A stretch of 38,817 bases of DNA from Xenorhabdus yunnanensis (GTDB lineage: Bacteria > Pseudomonadota > Gammaproteobacteria > Enterobacterales > Enterobacteriaceae), in the NCBI RefSeq assembly GCF_028598805.1, contig NZ_JAQRFI010000043.1, forward strand, positions 1 to 38,817, given 5' to 3'. The notes beneath the pieces were generated by a model. The model was not told the DNA's origin. It did no database searches and saw only the letters and a program-made list of their open reading frames with translations. The position numbers and the translations under genes are program-made. Shown here piece by piece: positions 22,706 through 31,669 of this stretch (positions are counted from its first letter, which is position 1; every line of letters starts with the position of its first letter).

Positions 22706-23893
22706 TTACAAAACTGTATGCTCCTGACGCTGGACTCTCTGGGAAATGGGCAACCAACAAAATAGAATCAGCAGCGACATAGAAAACATCAGCATCCCAA
22801 CGCTGAATTGGCTATTTTGCGGTAACATCGCCGACAGCCATGTGACTACTCCTGAGCCTACATTCTGAAAGCCCCCTACCAAAGCACCTGCGGCTCCTGC
22901 CAGATAAGGGAATGGCTCCATCGCTCCGGTTGTTGCCAATGGAAACAACATACCTGCGCCAAAAAAGAATAATGCGGCTGGTATCAACAAAGTCCAGATA
23001 TTCATGATACCAAACCAGCCGGGTAACCACATCAAAACTCCCGCCAGCAAGCAACAGATAACAGAGTGCCACATGAGCCGATAAAATGCTTTACCTTCAC
23101 GCCCGGCATACCACGCCCCAAAAAATGCCGCGGGGATTGGCAGAATAAACAAGATACTGACCGTTAGGCTATCCAGCCCCAAAACAGCCCCCATTAACAC
23201 ACCGCTGCTGGCTTCAAAAACAGCCACCCCAGCCAGACCACCCACCAACATGATCAAGTAAGAGACAAAAGCACCATGAGAGAATAATTGGTGGAAAGAG
23301 ACCAGCATCGTGCTACGTGCAGTCTCTGCGGGACGGGTCTCCGGTAAATGCCGAATCAGGAAGAAAGTGACTATAACCCCCATCACCAATAGGAACAAGT
23401 AACAGGAGCGCCAACCAAAATAGTGGGCAACTATCCCACCGATCATGGGAGCAGCCAGTGGGCTGATTAACACTGCCATATTCAGCAGGCTATTGGCATA
23501 GCGCAACGTTGTGCCAGTATATAAATCTCGTGGCATAGTACGCACCATCACACCTGCAACCCCAGTGCCCAATCCCTGTAATGCACTCGCAAGCACCAGC
23601 ACCAGTAAGTTTGGCGCAAACAGAGCACATATCGTCGCCACCAGATAAATGGACATTCCCGCCAGAATCACAGGACGACGCCCCACCTTGTCAGATAGCG
23701 GTCCATAAAAAAGCTGTGAAAGCCCATAAGAAAACAAATATGCCGCCATTACCCGCTGAACTTCTCCCGCAGGTTTACTAATATCATTAGCCATATCGGC
23801 AATAACTGGCACATAGATTGTCTGAGTCATCTGCCCTACAGCGGCCAAGGCAATCAACATCAACAATAAATTAAAGTGTTCTATTTTTCTCAT
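22706..23893 (-). CDS. emrD: Multidrug efflux MFS transporter EmrD
   Basis: EmrD is a 12-helix major-facilitator drug/proton antiporter of the inner membrane. The product is 395 residues from ATG at 23893 (E. coli 394) and reads MRKIEHFNLLLMLIALAAVG, which fits the E. coli N-terminus; a start at 23908 would add five residues. Motif A in loop 2-3 is GPLSDKVGRRPVILAGMS. VSILFILPIPAAFFGAWYAG and LFFFGAGMLFPLAT are nearly identical to E. coli, whose crystal structure is known. In E. coli emrD lies elsewhere; here it occupies the place of glpX. A palindrome upstream (23963-23981) may be its operator. Confidence 0.93.
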   Translation of the reverse strand: MRKIEHFNLLLMLIALAAVGQMTQTIYVPVIADMANDISKPAGEVQRVMAAYLFSYGLSQLFYGPLSDKVGRRPVILAGMSIYLVATICALFAPNLLVLVLASALQGLGTGVAGVMVRTMPRDLYTGTTLRYANSLLNMAVLISPLAAPMIGGIVAHYFGWRSCYLFLLVMGVIVTFFLIRHLPETRPAETARSTMLVSFHQLFSHGAFVSYLIMLVGGLAGVAVFEASSGVLMGAVLGLDSLTVSILFILPIPAAFFGAWYAGREGKAFYRLMWHSVICCLLAGVLMWLPGWFGIMNIWTLLIPAALFFFGAGMLFPLATTGAMEPFPYLAGAAGALVGGFQNVGSGVVTWLSAMLPQNSQFSVGMLMFSMSLLILFCWLPISQRVQRQEHTVL

Positions 23894-23962
23894 CGCACTT
23901 ATATACAATCATTTATTGAAACAGCTGTTCATGGAAAATAATCGTTCGTTAAAGAGCAATAT

Positions 23963-23981
23963 TTATTCAATGTTTGAATAA
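23963..23981. promoter_or_regulatory. Palindrome upstream of emrD
   Basis: TTATTCAA-TGT-TTGAATAA is a perfect 19-bp palindrome with a 3-bp centre, 70-88 bp upstream of the emrD start. Its size and place suit an operator for a dimeric regulator. The regulator is unknown. Confidence 0.4.
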
Positions 23982-24312
23982 GTATTGTATAAGCCATTTA
24001 ATAGTTACCTAATCAATCATCAGTCATAGTGACACCCTCAAGCGCTTAATAAAGAACCTGACATACTAACTTCATTGGATATGATTCACTTGGCAAATCT
24101 ATATTCTTTCTTTGCAGTATACAATTTTACATTAATAAAAAATTACAGAGAAATTTCCCATAAACGTCAATAAAAATGTACATATCAATCCGTAATATTG
24201 GCAAGAATCCAGTTAATCTAACTGTAACACGTAATCGATAATGTTATTTCAGGTAATCACGTAGAATCGTTACAAAAAATCACCAATTCATGCAGTATTC
24301 ATTTGCACCGAA

Positions 24313-24357
24313 TTAATGCACACCATACTAATTCGTACCATATTAATGCGTACCATA
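24313..24357. repeat. 15-bp tandem repeats upstream of fpr, 3 copies
   Basis: TTAATGCACACCATA, CTAATTCGTACCATA and TTAATGCGTACCATA follow one another with period 15. A more degenerate unit (9 of 15) precedes them at 24298-24312. The array ends about 22 bp before the fpr ATG and so overlaps the expected promoter or leader. Confidence 0.85.
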
Positions 24358-24379
24358 TTGTGTAGAGAGGTTAATCGTA

Positions 24380-25126
24380 ATGGCAAACTGGGTTACAGGA
24401 AAAGTTACCGACATAACCAATTGGACTGATTCACTTTTCAGCATAAAAATTCATGCGCCAATAGAAACATTCACCGCCGGACAATTTGCAAAACTTGCAC
24501 TGGAAATTGAGGGGGAGCGTATCCAACGGGCTTACTCTTACGTCAACTCTCCCGAAGACAATAATCTGGAATTTTATTTAGTGACCGTTCCGGAAGGAAA
24601 ACTCAGCCCCCGTTTAGCTGCGCTAAAAACGGGGGATGAATTGTTGGTAACAGAGCAGGCGGCTGGTTTTTTTGTTCTTGATGAGATCCCTGACAGCCAA
24701 ACACTCTGGATGCTTTCTACTGGCACAGCCATTGGGCCTTACCTTTCCATCCTCCAACAAGGCACTAATCTGGAACGATTCGAAAATATTGTTTTAGTTC
24801 ATGCTGCCAGATGGGGAAAAGATTTAAGTTATTTACCCATGATGCAAGAGTTGGAGAAAACATATCAAGGTAAACTGAGAATACAGACCATCGTGAGTCG
24901 AGAGAAATGGCCGAATTCACTTATGGGCAGAATTCCGGCATTAATTGAGAATGGCAAGTTGGAATCGGCTGTAGGCTTACCGATTCAGGCAGAAAACAGC
25001 CATGTTATGCTGTGCGGGAATCCCCAAATGGTCAGGGATACCCAGCAACTATTGAAAGAACAACGTAACATGGCAAAACATCTGCGCCGTAAACCGGGTC
25101 ATATCACCAGCGAGCAATACTGGTAA
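24380..25126 (+). CDS. fpr: Ferredoxin/flavodoxin-NADP+ reductase
   Basis: Fpr moves electrons between NADPH and flavodoxin or ferredoxin, supporting radical-SAM enzymes and oxidative-stress defence. It has 248 residues, as in E. coli. The FAD motif RAYSYV starts at R50. The NADP-binding segments are STGTAIGPYLSI and LCGNPQMV, and the C-terminal aromatic Trp (EQYW) stacks on the flavin in the family. GAGAGG precedes the ATG. In E. coli it belongs to the SoxRS regulon; no clear box is seen here, but 15-bp repeats occupy the promoter area. Confidence 0.97.
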   Translation: MANWVTGKVTDITNWTDSLFSIKIHAPIETFTAGQFAKLALEIEGERIQRAYSYVNSPEDNNLEFYLVTVPEGKLSPRLAALKTGDELLVTEQAAGFFVLDEIPDSQTLWMLSTGTAIGPYLSILQQGTNLERFENIVLVHAARWGKDLSYLPMMQELEKTYQGKLRIQTIVSREKWPNSLMGRIPALIENGKLESAVGLPIQAENSHVMLCGNPQMVRDTQQLLKEQRNMAKHLRRKPGHITSEQYW

Positions 25127-25157
25127 TCAGCCCATGGATAGCCACGACTCCCACAAT

Positions 25158-25187
25158 AAACGTATCTGCAAACTTATTTGCGTTTTT
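25158..25187 (+). terminator. Possible terminator of fpr
   Basis: GCAAA-CTTA-TTTGC (25168-25181) can be extended by AAACG / CGTTT across a 5-nt bulge and is followed by five T. It lies between the convergent fpr and the DUF805 gene. Confidence 0.4.
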
Positions 25188-25194
25188 GAGCAGG

Positions 25195-25632
25195 CTACTT
25201 GGCTGACTTGGCAGAAATATAATCAACCATTTCTGCCATCTCCCCAAAGCGATTGGCGCCTTCCGAGCCTTGGAATACACCACAATCCAATATCATCATG
25301 ACAAAAATCAGTGTCGGAACAAAACGACCAATTCCCCACTGCCATATTGGTGCCATTGTGCTCCAATCAAGGGACAACAGTATCCAAGCCAGTGCCAATA
25401 GTAATACCCAGCCACCACTTTTATTTCTGTCATGCAGACGTTTCGAAAAAATTGCTGCCGTTGGATACAATAGCAAAGCAACACCAAACGCCGCATAATT
25501 CATGGGGAGGACATTCATTCCATGCAGTGTCAGGAGTATAAAGATCAAGGCGAAACAGATACCTATACCGCTCCAAAACTCTCGCCGACCAATTCGGCCT
25601 TTGAATGAGAATCCCCATTGTTGTAATGTCAT
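25195..25632 (-). CDS. yiiR: DUF805 inner-membrane protein (YiiR-like)
   Basis: The function is unknown. The product is 145 residues from ATG at 25632 (GGAAAAGAG upstream); a longer frame to 26076 overlaps yiiQ and is rejected. It starts MTLQQWGFSFKGRIGRREFW, the DUF805 signature (GR-x-GR-x-x-FW), and has three or four hydrophobic helices, with KRLHDRNKSGGW in the second conserved block. It matches E. coli YiiR in length and place, beside fpr and opposite yiiQ. Confidence 0.92.
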   Translation of the reverse strand: MTLQQWGFSFKGRIGRREFWSGIGICFALIFILLTLHGMNVLPMNYAAFGVALLLYPTAAIFSKRLHDRNKSGGWVLLLALAWILLSLDWSTMAPIWQWGIGRFVPTLIFVMMILDCGVFQGSEGANRFGEMAEMVDYISAKSAK

Positions 25633-25690
25633 GTACTCTTTTCCAATTGTGGATGCTGTTTTTCCAGGATTTAACTCAGTGAGTAGCAAA

Positions 25691-26311
25691 ATGAAAACAG
25701 GCATGAATAAACTTCTGATGACAATATTAATCGTTTTTGGCATCGGTTTACCATTATCAGCCTCTGCCGATGAGCTTTCTGTCACACCAGAAATAAACTC
25801 ATCATTAATGTATCTTCTGCCGGATTCTCCTACTTTCGAAGAAACCATCCCTATCTTTCGGGAAAAATACAACAAAAAAAATCCGGATACTCCCCTGTGC
25901 GAATATAAAGTGATCGCCAGCAAGAATATTTCCCAGCCTTTCATCCGTGCTGCCAGTAAAATCAATGACAACATATACTCTTCAGCGGTACTGGAACGAG
26001 GTAGCGAAAAGATTAAAAGCCTGCAAATTACCCTGCTGCCATCACAAAGTGAACAAGAAGATAAGCAAAACCGCATACTGGCAAAACAATATATGACTGC
26101 CCTGATCAGGCAATTTGAGCCTACTCTTTCCCCTGAACAAGCTCAAATTCAATTGGAAAGGCTTTTGGACGCAACAGAAACGCACTCGACTTTGAGTCAA
26201 AAAATGGGAGCAGCACGCTACATCATCGTAAACAGCAGCGAAAATATAATGACCTTCGCAATTGAACCGATTAAGCTATCGTTATCTGACACCTCAGCAA
26301 ATGAAAATTAG
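25691..26311 (+). CDS. yiiQ: Exported DUF1454 protein (YiiQ-like)
   Basis: The function is unknown. The product is 206 residues from ATG at 25691 (a second ATG lies at 25703). A signal peptide ends near SASA-DE, so the protein should be periplasmic. IRAASKINDNIYSSAVLERG and the end FAIEPIKLSLS match E. coli YiiQ. A longer in-frame extension to 25502 is antisense to the DUF805 gene and unlikely to be real. It is divergent from the DUF805 gene and upstream of tpiA, as in E. coli. Confidence 0.9.
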   Translation: MKTGMNKLLMTILIVFGIGLPLSASADELSVTPEINSSLMYLLPDSPTFEETIPIFREKYNKKNPDTPLCEYKVIASKNISQPFIRAASKINDNIYSSAVLERGSEKIKSLQITLLPSQSEQEDKQNRILAKQYMTALIRQFEPTLSPEQAQIQLERLLDATETHSTLSQKMGAARYIIVNSSENIMTFAIEPIKLSLSDTSANEN

Positions 26312-26372
26312 TGACACAGCGCAGAGCTATTCGCGTTGATGATCTTTATACTGTCGGGATTCCGCTTACAGG

Positions 26373-26397
26373 GAATGACATCACCATAATGTCATTC
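26373..26397 (+). other. Hairpin between yiiQ and tpiA
   Basis: GAATGACAT and ATGTCATTC form a perfect 9-bp stem with a 7-nt loop, 62 bp after the yiiQ stop and 59 bp before tpiA. No U-run follows. It may be a transcript-end hairpin or a binding site. Confidence 0.5.
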
Positions 26398-26455
26398 AAA
26401 GAAAGAATATTCATTCAATTCGCAATTTGATTATTTTCTGGTTGGAGGGAAAAAT

Positions 26456-27223
26456 ATGCGACATCCATTAGTTATGGGTAACTGGAAATTAAATGGCAGT
26501 ACCCACATGGTTAACGACCTGATTGCAGGCCTGCGTAAAGAATTGAGTAACGTTGACGGCTGTGGCGTCGCTATCGCACCACCAACAGTTTATGTTTCTC
26601 TGGCAAAAAATGCTCTGGCTGGTAGCCGTATCGCTCTGGGCGCACAAAATGTTAGCGTAAACCTTTCTGGTGCATTCACTGGCGAAACTTCCGCAGAAAT
26701 GCTGAAAGACGTCGGTGCAAAATATATTATTATCGGTCACTCTGAACGTCGTACTTACCATAAAGAAAGCGATGAATTAATCGCGAAGAAATTTGCTATT
26801 CTGAAAGAGCAAGGCCTGATTCCAGTTCTGTGCATTGGCGAAACCGAGCAAGAAAATGAAGCCGGTCAAACTGAAATCGTCTGTGCACGACAAATCGATG
26901 CCGTCCTGAACACACTGGGCGCAGAAGCATTCAAAGATACAGTTATTGCTTATGAACCTGTCTGGGCAATCGGTACAGGCAAATCCGCAACACCTGCACA
27001 AGCTCAAGCCGTTCATAAATTTATCCGTGACCATATCGCAAAACAAGATGCAGCTATTGCTGAACAAATCATTATTCAATATGGCGGCTCAGTTAATGCC
27101 AGTAATGCAGCGGAGCTGTTCACCCAACCGGATATCGACGGTGCGCTGGTCGGTGGTGCTTCACTGAAAGCCGATGCTTTTGCAGTCATCGTGAAAGCCG
27201 CGGCAGAAGCGAAAAAAGTGTGA
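26456..27223 (+). CDS. tpiA: Triosephosphate isomerase
   Basis: TpiA interconverts dihydroxyacetone phosphate and glyceraldehyde-3-phosphate in glycolysis and also handles triose made from glycerol. It has 255 residues, as in E. coli. Active-site N9 and K11 (GNWKLNG), H95 (IIGHSERR) and catalytic E167 ([11 protein letters not shown]) are present. The ribosome site GGAGGG is strong, and codon use looks optimised relative to neighbours, as expected for a highly expressed gene. Confidence 0.98.
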   Translation: MRHPLVMGNWKLNGSTHMVNDLIAGLRKELSNVDGCGVAIAPPTVYVSLAKNALAGSRIALGAQNVSVNLSGAFTGETSAEMLKDVGAKYIIIGHSERRTYHKESDELIAKKFAILKEQGLIPVLCIGETEQENEAGQTEIVCARQIDAVLNTLGAEAFKDTVIAYEPVWAIGTGKSATPAQAQAVHKFIRDHIAKQDAAIAEQIIIQYGGSVNASNAAELFTQPDIDGALVGGASLKADAFAVIVKAAAEAKKV

Positions 27224-27252
27224 TCTTTTAATAAAGAACAGAAAAATGACTC

Positions 27253-27286
27253 AACCGCCACAAAGCATCACTTGTGGCGGTTTTTT
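27253..27286 (+). terminator. Terminator of tpiA
   Basis: AACCGCCACAA pairs with TTGTGGCGGTT around an 8-nt loop, followed by T6. It is a strong intrinsic terminator between the convergent tpiA and sbp. Confidence 0.9.
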
Positions 27287-27309
27287 CTCACTCAAAATCG
27301 GCTCAATGA

Positions 27310-28350
27310 TTAACGCCGGATAATTTCGTCAAAAATTTTGCCCGTGGCAAAATGTTGTTTCTGAGCGTTATCCCAACCACCAAAGACCTCATCAATCGTA
27401 AAAAGCTTCAGTTCAGGAAAAGCAGCGCGGTATTTTTCTGCTATTGCTTTATCGCGAGGACGATAATAGTTTTTGGCCGCAATCTCCTGCCCAACCGGAG
27501 AATAAAGATATTTCAAATATTCCGTTGCCAGCTCGCGCGTTCCTCGTTTATCAACTACCTTGTCGACAACAGAAACCGTCGGCTCCGCCAAAATAGAAAT
27601 GCTCGGAGTCACAATTTCAAACTTATCCTTGCCCAAAACATTAATCGCCAACAAGGCTTCGTTTTCCCACGCAATCAATACATCGCCAATTCCGCGCTCC
27701 ACAAACGTATTCGTTGCACCGCGCGCGCCGGCATCCAGCACTTCAACATTTTTATAGAGTGCCCTCACGAACTCTTTGGCTTTAGCCTGATCCTGATTGT
27801 TATGTGTCAATCCATATCCCCAGGCAGCCAGATAATTCCAACGTGCCCCACCGGAAGTTTTCGGATTTGGCGTAACAACCGCAATATTCGGACGAATCAA
27901 ATCCGACCAATCTTTTATCTGTTTAGGGTTTCCTTTTCTCACCAAAAAGACAATGGTTGATGTATAAGGCGCTGAATTACCCGGCAGACGCTTAACCCAA
28001 TGCTTATCAATGCGTCCACTCTCTGCGATGGCATTCACATCATAAGCCAGTGCCAAAGTCACAACATCTGCCTGAAGGCCGTTAATAACGGAAGTTGCCT
28101 GTTTGCCTGAACCTCCATGTGATTGGCGAACCCTGACATTATCCCCGGTTTTGTTATGCCAGTATTCTCTGAATGCCTGATCATACTGCTGGTAAAATTC
28201 ACGAGTCGGATCATAAGATACATTCAATATTTGGCTATCTTTTGCTTTTGCCCAAGCACTGTTAGCCATCAGTGTCATCGCTAAGGCCATCAAAGATAAC
28301 GCCGACACAATATACTTTTTTGTGATTGCCCATCGCGGGCCTGTATTCAT
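27310..28350 (-). CDS. sbp: Periplasmic sulfate-binding protein
   Basis: Sbp captures sulfate (and thiosulfate) for the CysTWA ABC importer. The mature part is nearly identical to E. coli Sbp: [34 protein letters not shown] and [19 protein letters not shown]. The start is uncertain. ATG at 28350 gives a normal signal peptide ([12 protein letters not shown], hydrophobic core, cleavage after SAWA), but the frame stays open to ATG codons at 28365 and 28401, and the last has the best ribosome spacing (GGAAATCATC). E. coli cdh, which lies between sbp and tpiA, is missing. It is likely under CysB control by family analogy; no site was identified. Confidence 0.93.
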   Translation of the reverse strand: MNTGPRWAITKKYIVSALSLMALAMTLMANSAWAKAKDSQILNVSYDPTREFYQQYDQAFREYWHNKTGDNVRVRQSHGGSGKQATSVINGLQADVVTLALAYDVNAIAESGRIDKHWVKRLPGNSAPYTSTIVFLVRKGNPKQIKDWSDLIRPNIAVVTPNPKTSGGARWNYLAAWGYGLTHNNQDQAKAKEFVRALYKNVEVLDAGARGATNTFVERGIGDVLIAWENEALLAINVLGKDKFEIVTPSISILAEPTVSVVDKVVDKRGTRELATEYLKYLYSPVGQEIAAKNYYRPRDKAIAEKYRAAFPELKLFTIDEVFGGWDNAQKQHFATGKIFDEIIRR

Positions 28351-28491
28351 ACCCCTTACATTCATATCCACGGTAACTATTCCCCTAAGCCATGATGCCA
28401 TGATGATTTCCGCTATAGAAACTGACAGAAAGCGTTATGGCACAGAAATAATTTTAAATTTTGGCTTATGCACAAGAAGAATATGAGTGAC

Positions 28492-28518
28492 GAGACAGCC
28501 ACACAACGTGGCTATCTC
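28492..28518 (-). terminator. Hairpin downstream of pfkA
   Basis: An 11-bp stem (GAGACAGCCAC / GTGGCTATCTC with one wobble pair) and a 5-nt loop lie about 30 bp after the pfkA stop. Read on the minus strand, the following sequence is only moderately U-rich. Confidence 0.5.
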
Positions 28519-28549
28519 TGAGGTAAGATTTTGCAGAATTAAGAATGGA

Positions 28550-29527
28550 TTAGTAGAGCTTTTTCGCGGTCTCCAGCCACTCTTTCTTAAAGACACGCTG
28601 CATATTTTGTACCGCATCGATGATATCGTGATGAACAAGTTTCTCGTTCTGGATGCCCACACAACGACCGCCATGTCCTTCCAATAGTAGCTGAACAGAA
28701 TACGACCCCATACGGGATGCGAGAATGCGGTCATAAGCGACAGGCGCACCACCACGCTGAATATGTCCCAATACCGTTGCACGAGTTTCGTGGTGTGTTT
28801 CCGCCTCAATATATTTCGCTAACTCAGCAACATCACAAACATGCTCAGTAATGGCAACAATCGCGTGACGCTTACCTTTTTGAATTCCTGCCTTAATCTC
28901 ACTCAACAACTCTTCACGATCGAATGAGATTTCATTCTCAGGCAAAACAATAAATTCACATCCACCTGCTATTGCCGCGGATAAGGTCAAATCACCACAA
29001 TAACGCCCCATCACTTCAACAATCGAAATTCGTTTATGGGAAGTTGATGTATCGCGCAAACGGTCAATCGCTTCAACCACCGTTTCCAGCGCCGTGAAAT
29101 AACCAATGGTGTAATCTGTACCCGCGACGTCGTTGTCAATCGTTCCGGGCAAGCCAATACAAGGGAAGCCCGCTTCCGTCAGCTTCTTCGCGCCCAAATA
29201 AGAACCGTCCCCTCCAATCACCACCAGTGCATCAATCTCATTTTTGTGCATGTTTTCAATGGCAGTTTGCCGGACTTTATCATCCCTGAACTCAGGAAAA
29301 CGCGCTGATCCCAAAAACGTACCACCGCGGTTAATCATGTCGGAAACACTAAAGCGATCAAGCTTCTTCATGCGGTTTTCATACAACCCCAGATAGCCAT
29401 CATAAATGCCATAGACTTCCAACCCTTCGGTTAAAGCGGCACGAACAACACCACGAATAGCGGCGTTCATGCCAGGCGCATCACCGCCACTCGTTAAGAC
29501 TCCGATTCTTTTAATCTTGTTGATCAT
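28550..29527 (-). CDS. pfkA: 6-phosphofructokinase I
   Basis: PfkA phosphorylates fructose-6-phosphate with ATP, the committed step of glycolysis. It is allosterically activated by ADP and inhibited by PEP in E. coli. It has 325 residues (E. coli 320). GGDAPG at 14-19 binds ATP. PGTIDND carries the catalytic Asp (D131), and the effector-site residues in [10 protein letters not shown] and GHIQRGG are kept. A GAGG ribosome site precedes the ATG at 29527. The upstream region contains a striking 15-bp tandem array. Confidence 0.98.
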   Translation of the reverse strand: MINKIKRIGVLTSGGDAPGMNAAIRGVVRAALTEGLEVYGIYDGYLGLYENRMKKLDRFSVSDMINRGGTFLGSARFPEFRDDKVRQTAIENMHKNEIDALVVIGGDGSYLGAKKLTEAGFPCIGLPGTIDNDVAGTDYTIGYFTALETVVEAIDRLRDTSTSHKRISIVEVMGRYCGDLTLSAAIAGGCEFIVLPENEISFDREELLSEIKAGIQKGKRHAIVAITEHVCDVAELAKYIEAETHHETRATVLGHIQRGGAPVAYDRILASRMGSYSVQLLLEGHGGRCVGIQNEKLVHHDIIDAVQNMQRVFKKEWLETAKKLY

Positions 29528-29553
29528 GATGACCTCTGACTTGTCGATATAAT

Positions 29554-29618
29554 ATTTGTAGGCATAGCATTTGTAGGCATAGCATTTGTAGGTATAGAAT
29601 TTGTAGGTATAGAATTTG
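29554..29618. repeat. 15-bp tandem repeats upstream of pfkA, 4 copies plus partial
   Basis: Units 1 and 2 (29554-29583) are identical ATTTGTAGGCATAGC. Units 3 and 4 (29584-29613) are identical ATTTGTAGGTATAGA. A fifth begins at 29614 (ATTTG). The paired identity suggests stepwise duplication. The array ends 27 bp before the pfkA start codon. On the minus strand each unit supplies TATGCC or TATACC, a -10-like hexamer. Confidence 0.92.
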
Positions 29619-29794
29619 CCAATCTGCTGACTGTTTCCCCTAAAGGGGAAAAATTAACGGTGATTTTGCGAAACCCGATTGTGAATCCACCAGCTGAATT
29701 GATTCAACATTATCTATGATACGGAAAAACACCCAGCCTGCATTAAGATTATGTCTATTTTTTGACGATCTTTTGATTATGAATAAATTTCTCG

Positions 29795-30694
29795 TCAATC
29801 CCAACGATTTTTATGCTCCTCAGGCACAACAGAGCAAGGATCTTGGTGAATAATAATATCGGCACCCGGAAACCTATCCCGCAATTTATTTTCAATCCCT
29901 TCTGCCAAAGCATGCGCCTGCACTAATGGTAAATGGTCATCTATCTCCAGATGGAACTGAATAAAACGAGTCGGCCCTGATTGTCGGGTTCGCAGATCAT
30001 GCCCACCTGCTACACCAGGGTAATTTCGGATAATCTCAATAATCTCCTGCCGCTCTTCATCCGGCAAGGCACGATCAAGCAAAGATTGTACGGCATCATA
30101 ACCCATCCGTAACGCACTATAGAGAATATAGATTCCAATTCCTAAGGCAAATAACGCATCTGCGCGTTTAAAACCATACAGACTCAAAAGCAATGCCACC
30201 AGAATTGCCCCATTCATTAAGAGGTCAGACTTATAATGCAGCATATCCGCACGAATCGCCTGACTTTGGGTTTTATTGATCACCCATTTTTGGAACGTGA
30301 CCAAACATAACGTAGAAATCAGGGCAATGGTGATTACCCAAACGCCTATCTCTGCATGCTCCAGCGGCTTGGGGGAATACAGATGCTGAAAACCCATTAA
30401 GAACAGGAAAATCGCCGAACCGGAAATAAACATACTTTGAGCCAAAGCAGCCAGCGATTCAGCTTTACCATGCCCAAATGTATGCTCTTCATCAGCAGGC
30501 TGAAGTGAATAGTGCACCACAAAAAAATTCGTCAAAGAAGCAGCCAGATCAACCAATGAATCCACCAGCGCAGCCAGTAAGCTCACCGAACCCGTTAACC
30601 ACCATGCAAAAATTTTTACGATCAACAGCACGCTGGCCAGTACCGTTGCCGCCAACGCAGCAGAACTGACCCATCGCCCATAATTTATACTCAT
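29795..30694 (-). CDS. fieF: Cation-efflux pump FieF (iron/zinc, CDF family)
   Basis: FieF is a dimeric proton-coupled exporter of Fe(II), Zn(II) and related ions. It has 299 residues from ATG at 30694; AAGGTGG lies 5 nt upstream and overlaps an alternative GTG at 30703. Site A ligands D45, D49, H153 and D157 are all present, at the same positions as in E. coli. The C-terminal metallochaperone-like domain ends [14 protein letters not shown]. The upstream cdsA-like gene ends 30 bp before it on the same strand, so it is probably the last gene of a three-gene operon. E. coli cpxP, its usual neighbour, is not here. Confidence 0.96.
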   Translation of the reverse strand: MSINYGRWVSSAALAATVLASVLLIVKIFAWWLTGSVSLLAALVDSLVDLAASLTNFFVVHYSLQPADEEHTFGHGKAESLAALAQSMFISGSAIFLFLMGFQHLYSPKPLEHAEIGVWVITIALISTLCLVTFQKWVINKTQSQAIRADMLHYKSDLLMNGAILVALLLSLYGFKRADALFALGIGIYILYSALRMGYDAVQSLLDRALPDEERQEIIEIIRNYPGVAGGHDLRTRQSGPTRFIQFHLEIDDHLPLVQAHALAEGIENKLRDRFPGADIIIHQDPCSVVPEEHKNRWD

Positions 30695-30724
30695 TGACGC
30701 CACCTTTCGGTTATTTAGTCAGCC

Positions 30725-31669
30725 TCAAGTATAAAAATAGCGCGTCAAATGGAAAAATATAGGGGCAGCGAAGCAAAGCGAGTCAATTCTATCTAGCATT
30801 CCGCCATGGCCTTCAATAATTCCACCAAAATCCTTTATTCCGCTGTCTCGTTTAATCGCTGACATACATAATCCACCAATGAACCCCATCAGGGTAATTG
30901 CCAACGACATCAGTCCTGCTACCCACGGGGAGAAAGGTGTTACCCAGAACATTGACATTCCCAACAGCACAGAAGCCAAAATTCCGCCAACAAATCCCTC
31001 GATCGTTTTATTGGGACTGAGCTTCGGTACAATCGGACGTTTACCAAATAACTTGCCAAATACGTACTGCAAAACATCAGACATTTGCACCACGATCATC
31101 AAGAACAGCAATAATTTGATATTTTGATGTTTGTACTCTGGGATCTGCAGCATCAACAATGCTGGCGCATGGCTGATGGCAAACACTGTTACCATCATCC
31201 CCCACTGAATTTTGGCTATTCGCTCTAGAAAATGGGTTGTATCCCCAGCCAAAGCCGTCCGGGCGGGCAGGAACAGGAAAACATAAACAGGAATGAACAC
31301 CGAGAATAGGCCATACCATTGCATACCAACCAAAACGTACTGCACAGGCATAAAAACAAAGAAACACCAGGATAGTGCCTCATGATCACTGCGGCGAGTA
31401 GGTGTTAGAGTGATAAATTCACGCAAGGCAAAAAATGACATCACCGCAAACAAAATAATTGCTCCCAAAGACCCAACTGCAATAGCCAGAACACAGATGA
31501 TACACATCACCCACCAACTACGAATCCGCGCATTCAGGTTGTCGATAGTGGCATTGCTCTTTTCTCCCGAATAGCGAAAAGCCAAAATGCCCCCAATCAC
31601 ACTGGCGATAATCAATATCCCGAAAATCTCGCCCAACAACAGCATCAGATCATAATCGATACCTGTCAT
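30725..31669 (-). CDS. Phosphatidate cytidylyltransferase-like protein (CdsA family)
   Basis: CdsA-type enzymes make CDP-diacylglycerol from phosphatidate and CTP in the inner membrane. The product is 314 residues with about eight hydrophobic segments. The signature near the C-terminus, SAIKRDSGIKDFG then GHGGMLDRIDS, carries the conserved K-R-D and D-R-x-D residues. It is likely a paralogue (YnbB-like) and not the housekeeping cdsA, which normally sits with ispU and rseP. Its ATG overlaps the stop of the acyltransferase gene by 4 bp (ATGA), so the two are translationally coupled and probably act in one lipid step series. Confidence 0.88.
   Translation of the reverse strand: MTGIDYDLMLLLGEIFGILIIASVIGGILAFRYSGEKSNATIDNLNARIRSWWVMCIICVLAIAVGSLGAIILFAVMSFFALREFITLTPTRRSDHEALSWCFFVFMPVQYVLVGMQWYGLFSVFIPVYVFLFLPARTALAGDTTHFLERIAKIQWGMMVTVFAISHAPALLMLQIPEYKHQNIKLLLFLMIVVQMSDVLQYVFGKLFGKRPIVPKLSPNKTIEGFVGGILASVLLGMSMFWVTPFSPWVAGLMSLAITLMGFIGGLCMSAIKRDSGIKDFGGIIEGHGGMLDRIDSLCFAAPIFFHLTRYFYT

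Larger units (their letters stand above)
23894..24379. other. Divergent emrD-fpr spacer
   Basis: This is 486 bp without a gene. It contains a perfect 8-bp inverted repeat (TTATTCAA-TGT-TTGAATAA, 23963-23981) about 70 bp before emrD and three 15-bp tandem repeats (24313-24357) just before the fpr ribosome site. I looked for a SoxS/MarA box (GCAC-N7-CAAA type) for fpr and saw only poor matches. Confidence 0.55.

Noticed and set aside
25502..25690. Upstream extension of the yiiQ-like frame to 269 residues
   Set aside because: It overlaps the DUF805 gene in antisense and lacks a signal peptide. The start at 25691 gives a proper signal sequence and the family length.
25633..26076. N-terminal extension of the DUF805 gene giving a 293-residue frame
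   Set aside because: The added part is antisense to the well-supported yiiQ-like gene. The DUF805 family start MTLQQW with a good ribosome site is at 25632.
29762..29798. Inverted repeat TTGACGA / TCGTCAA across the fieF stop codon as a terminator
   Set aside because: The arms are 23 nt apart and no U-run lies on the minus-strand side, so a terminator is not supported.
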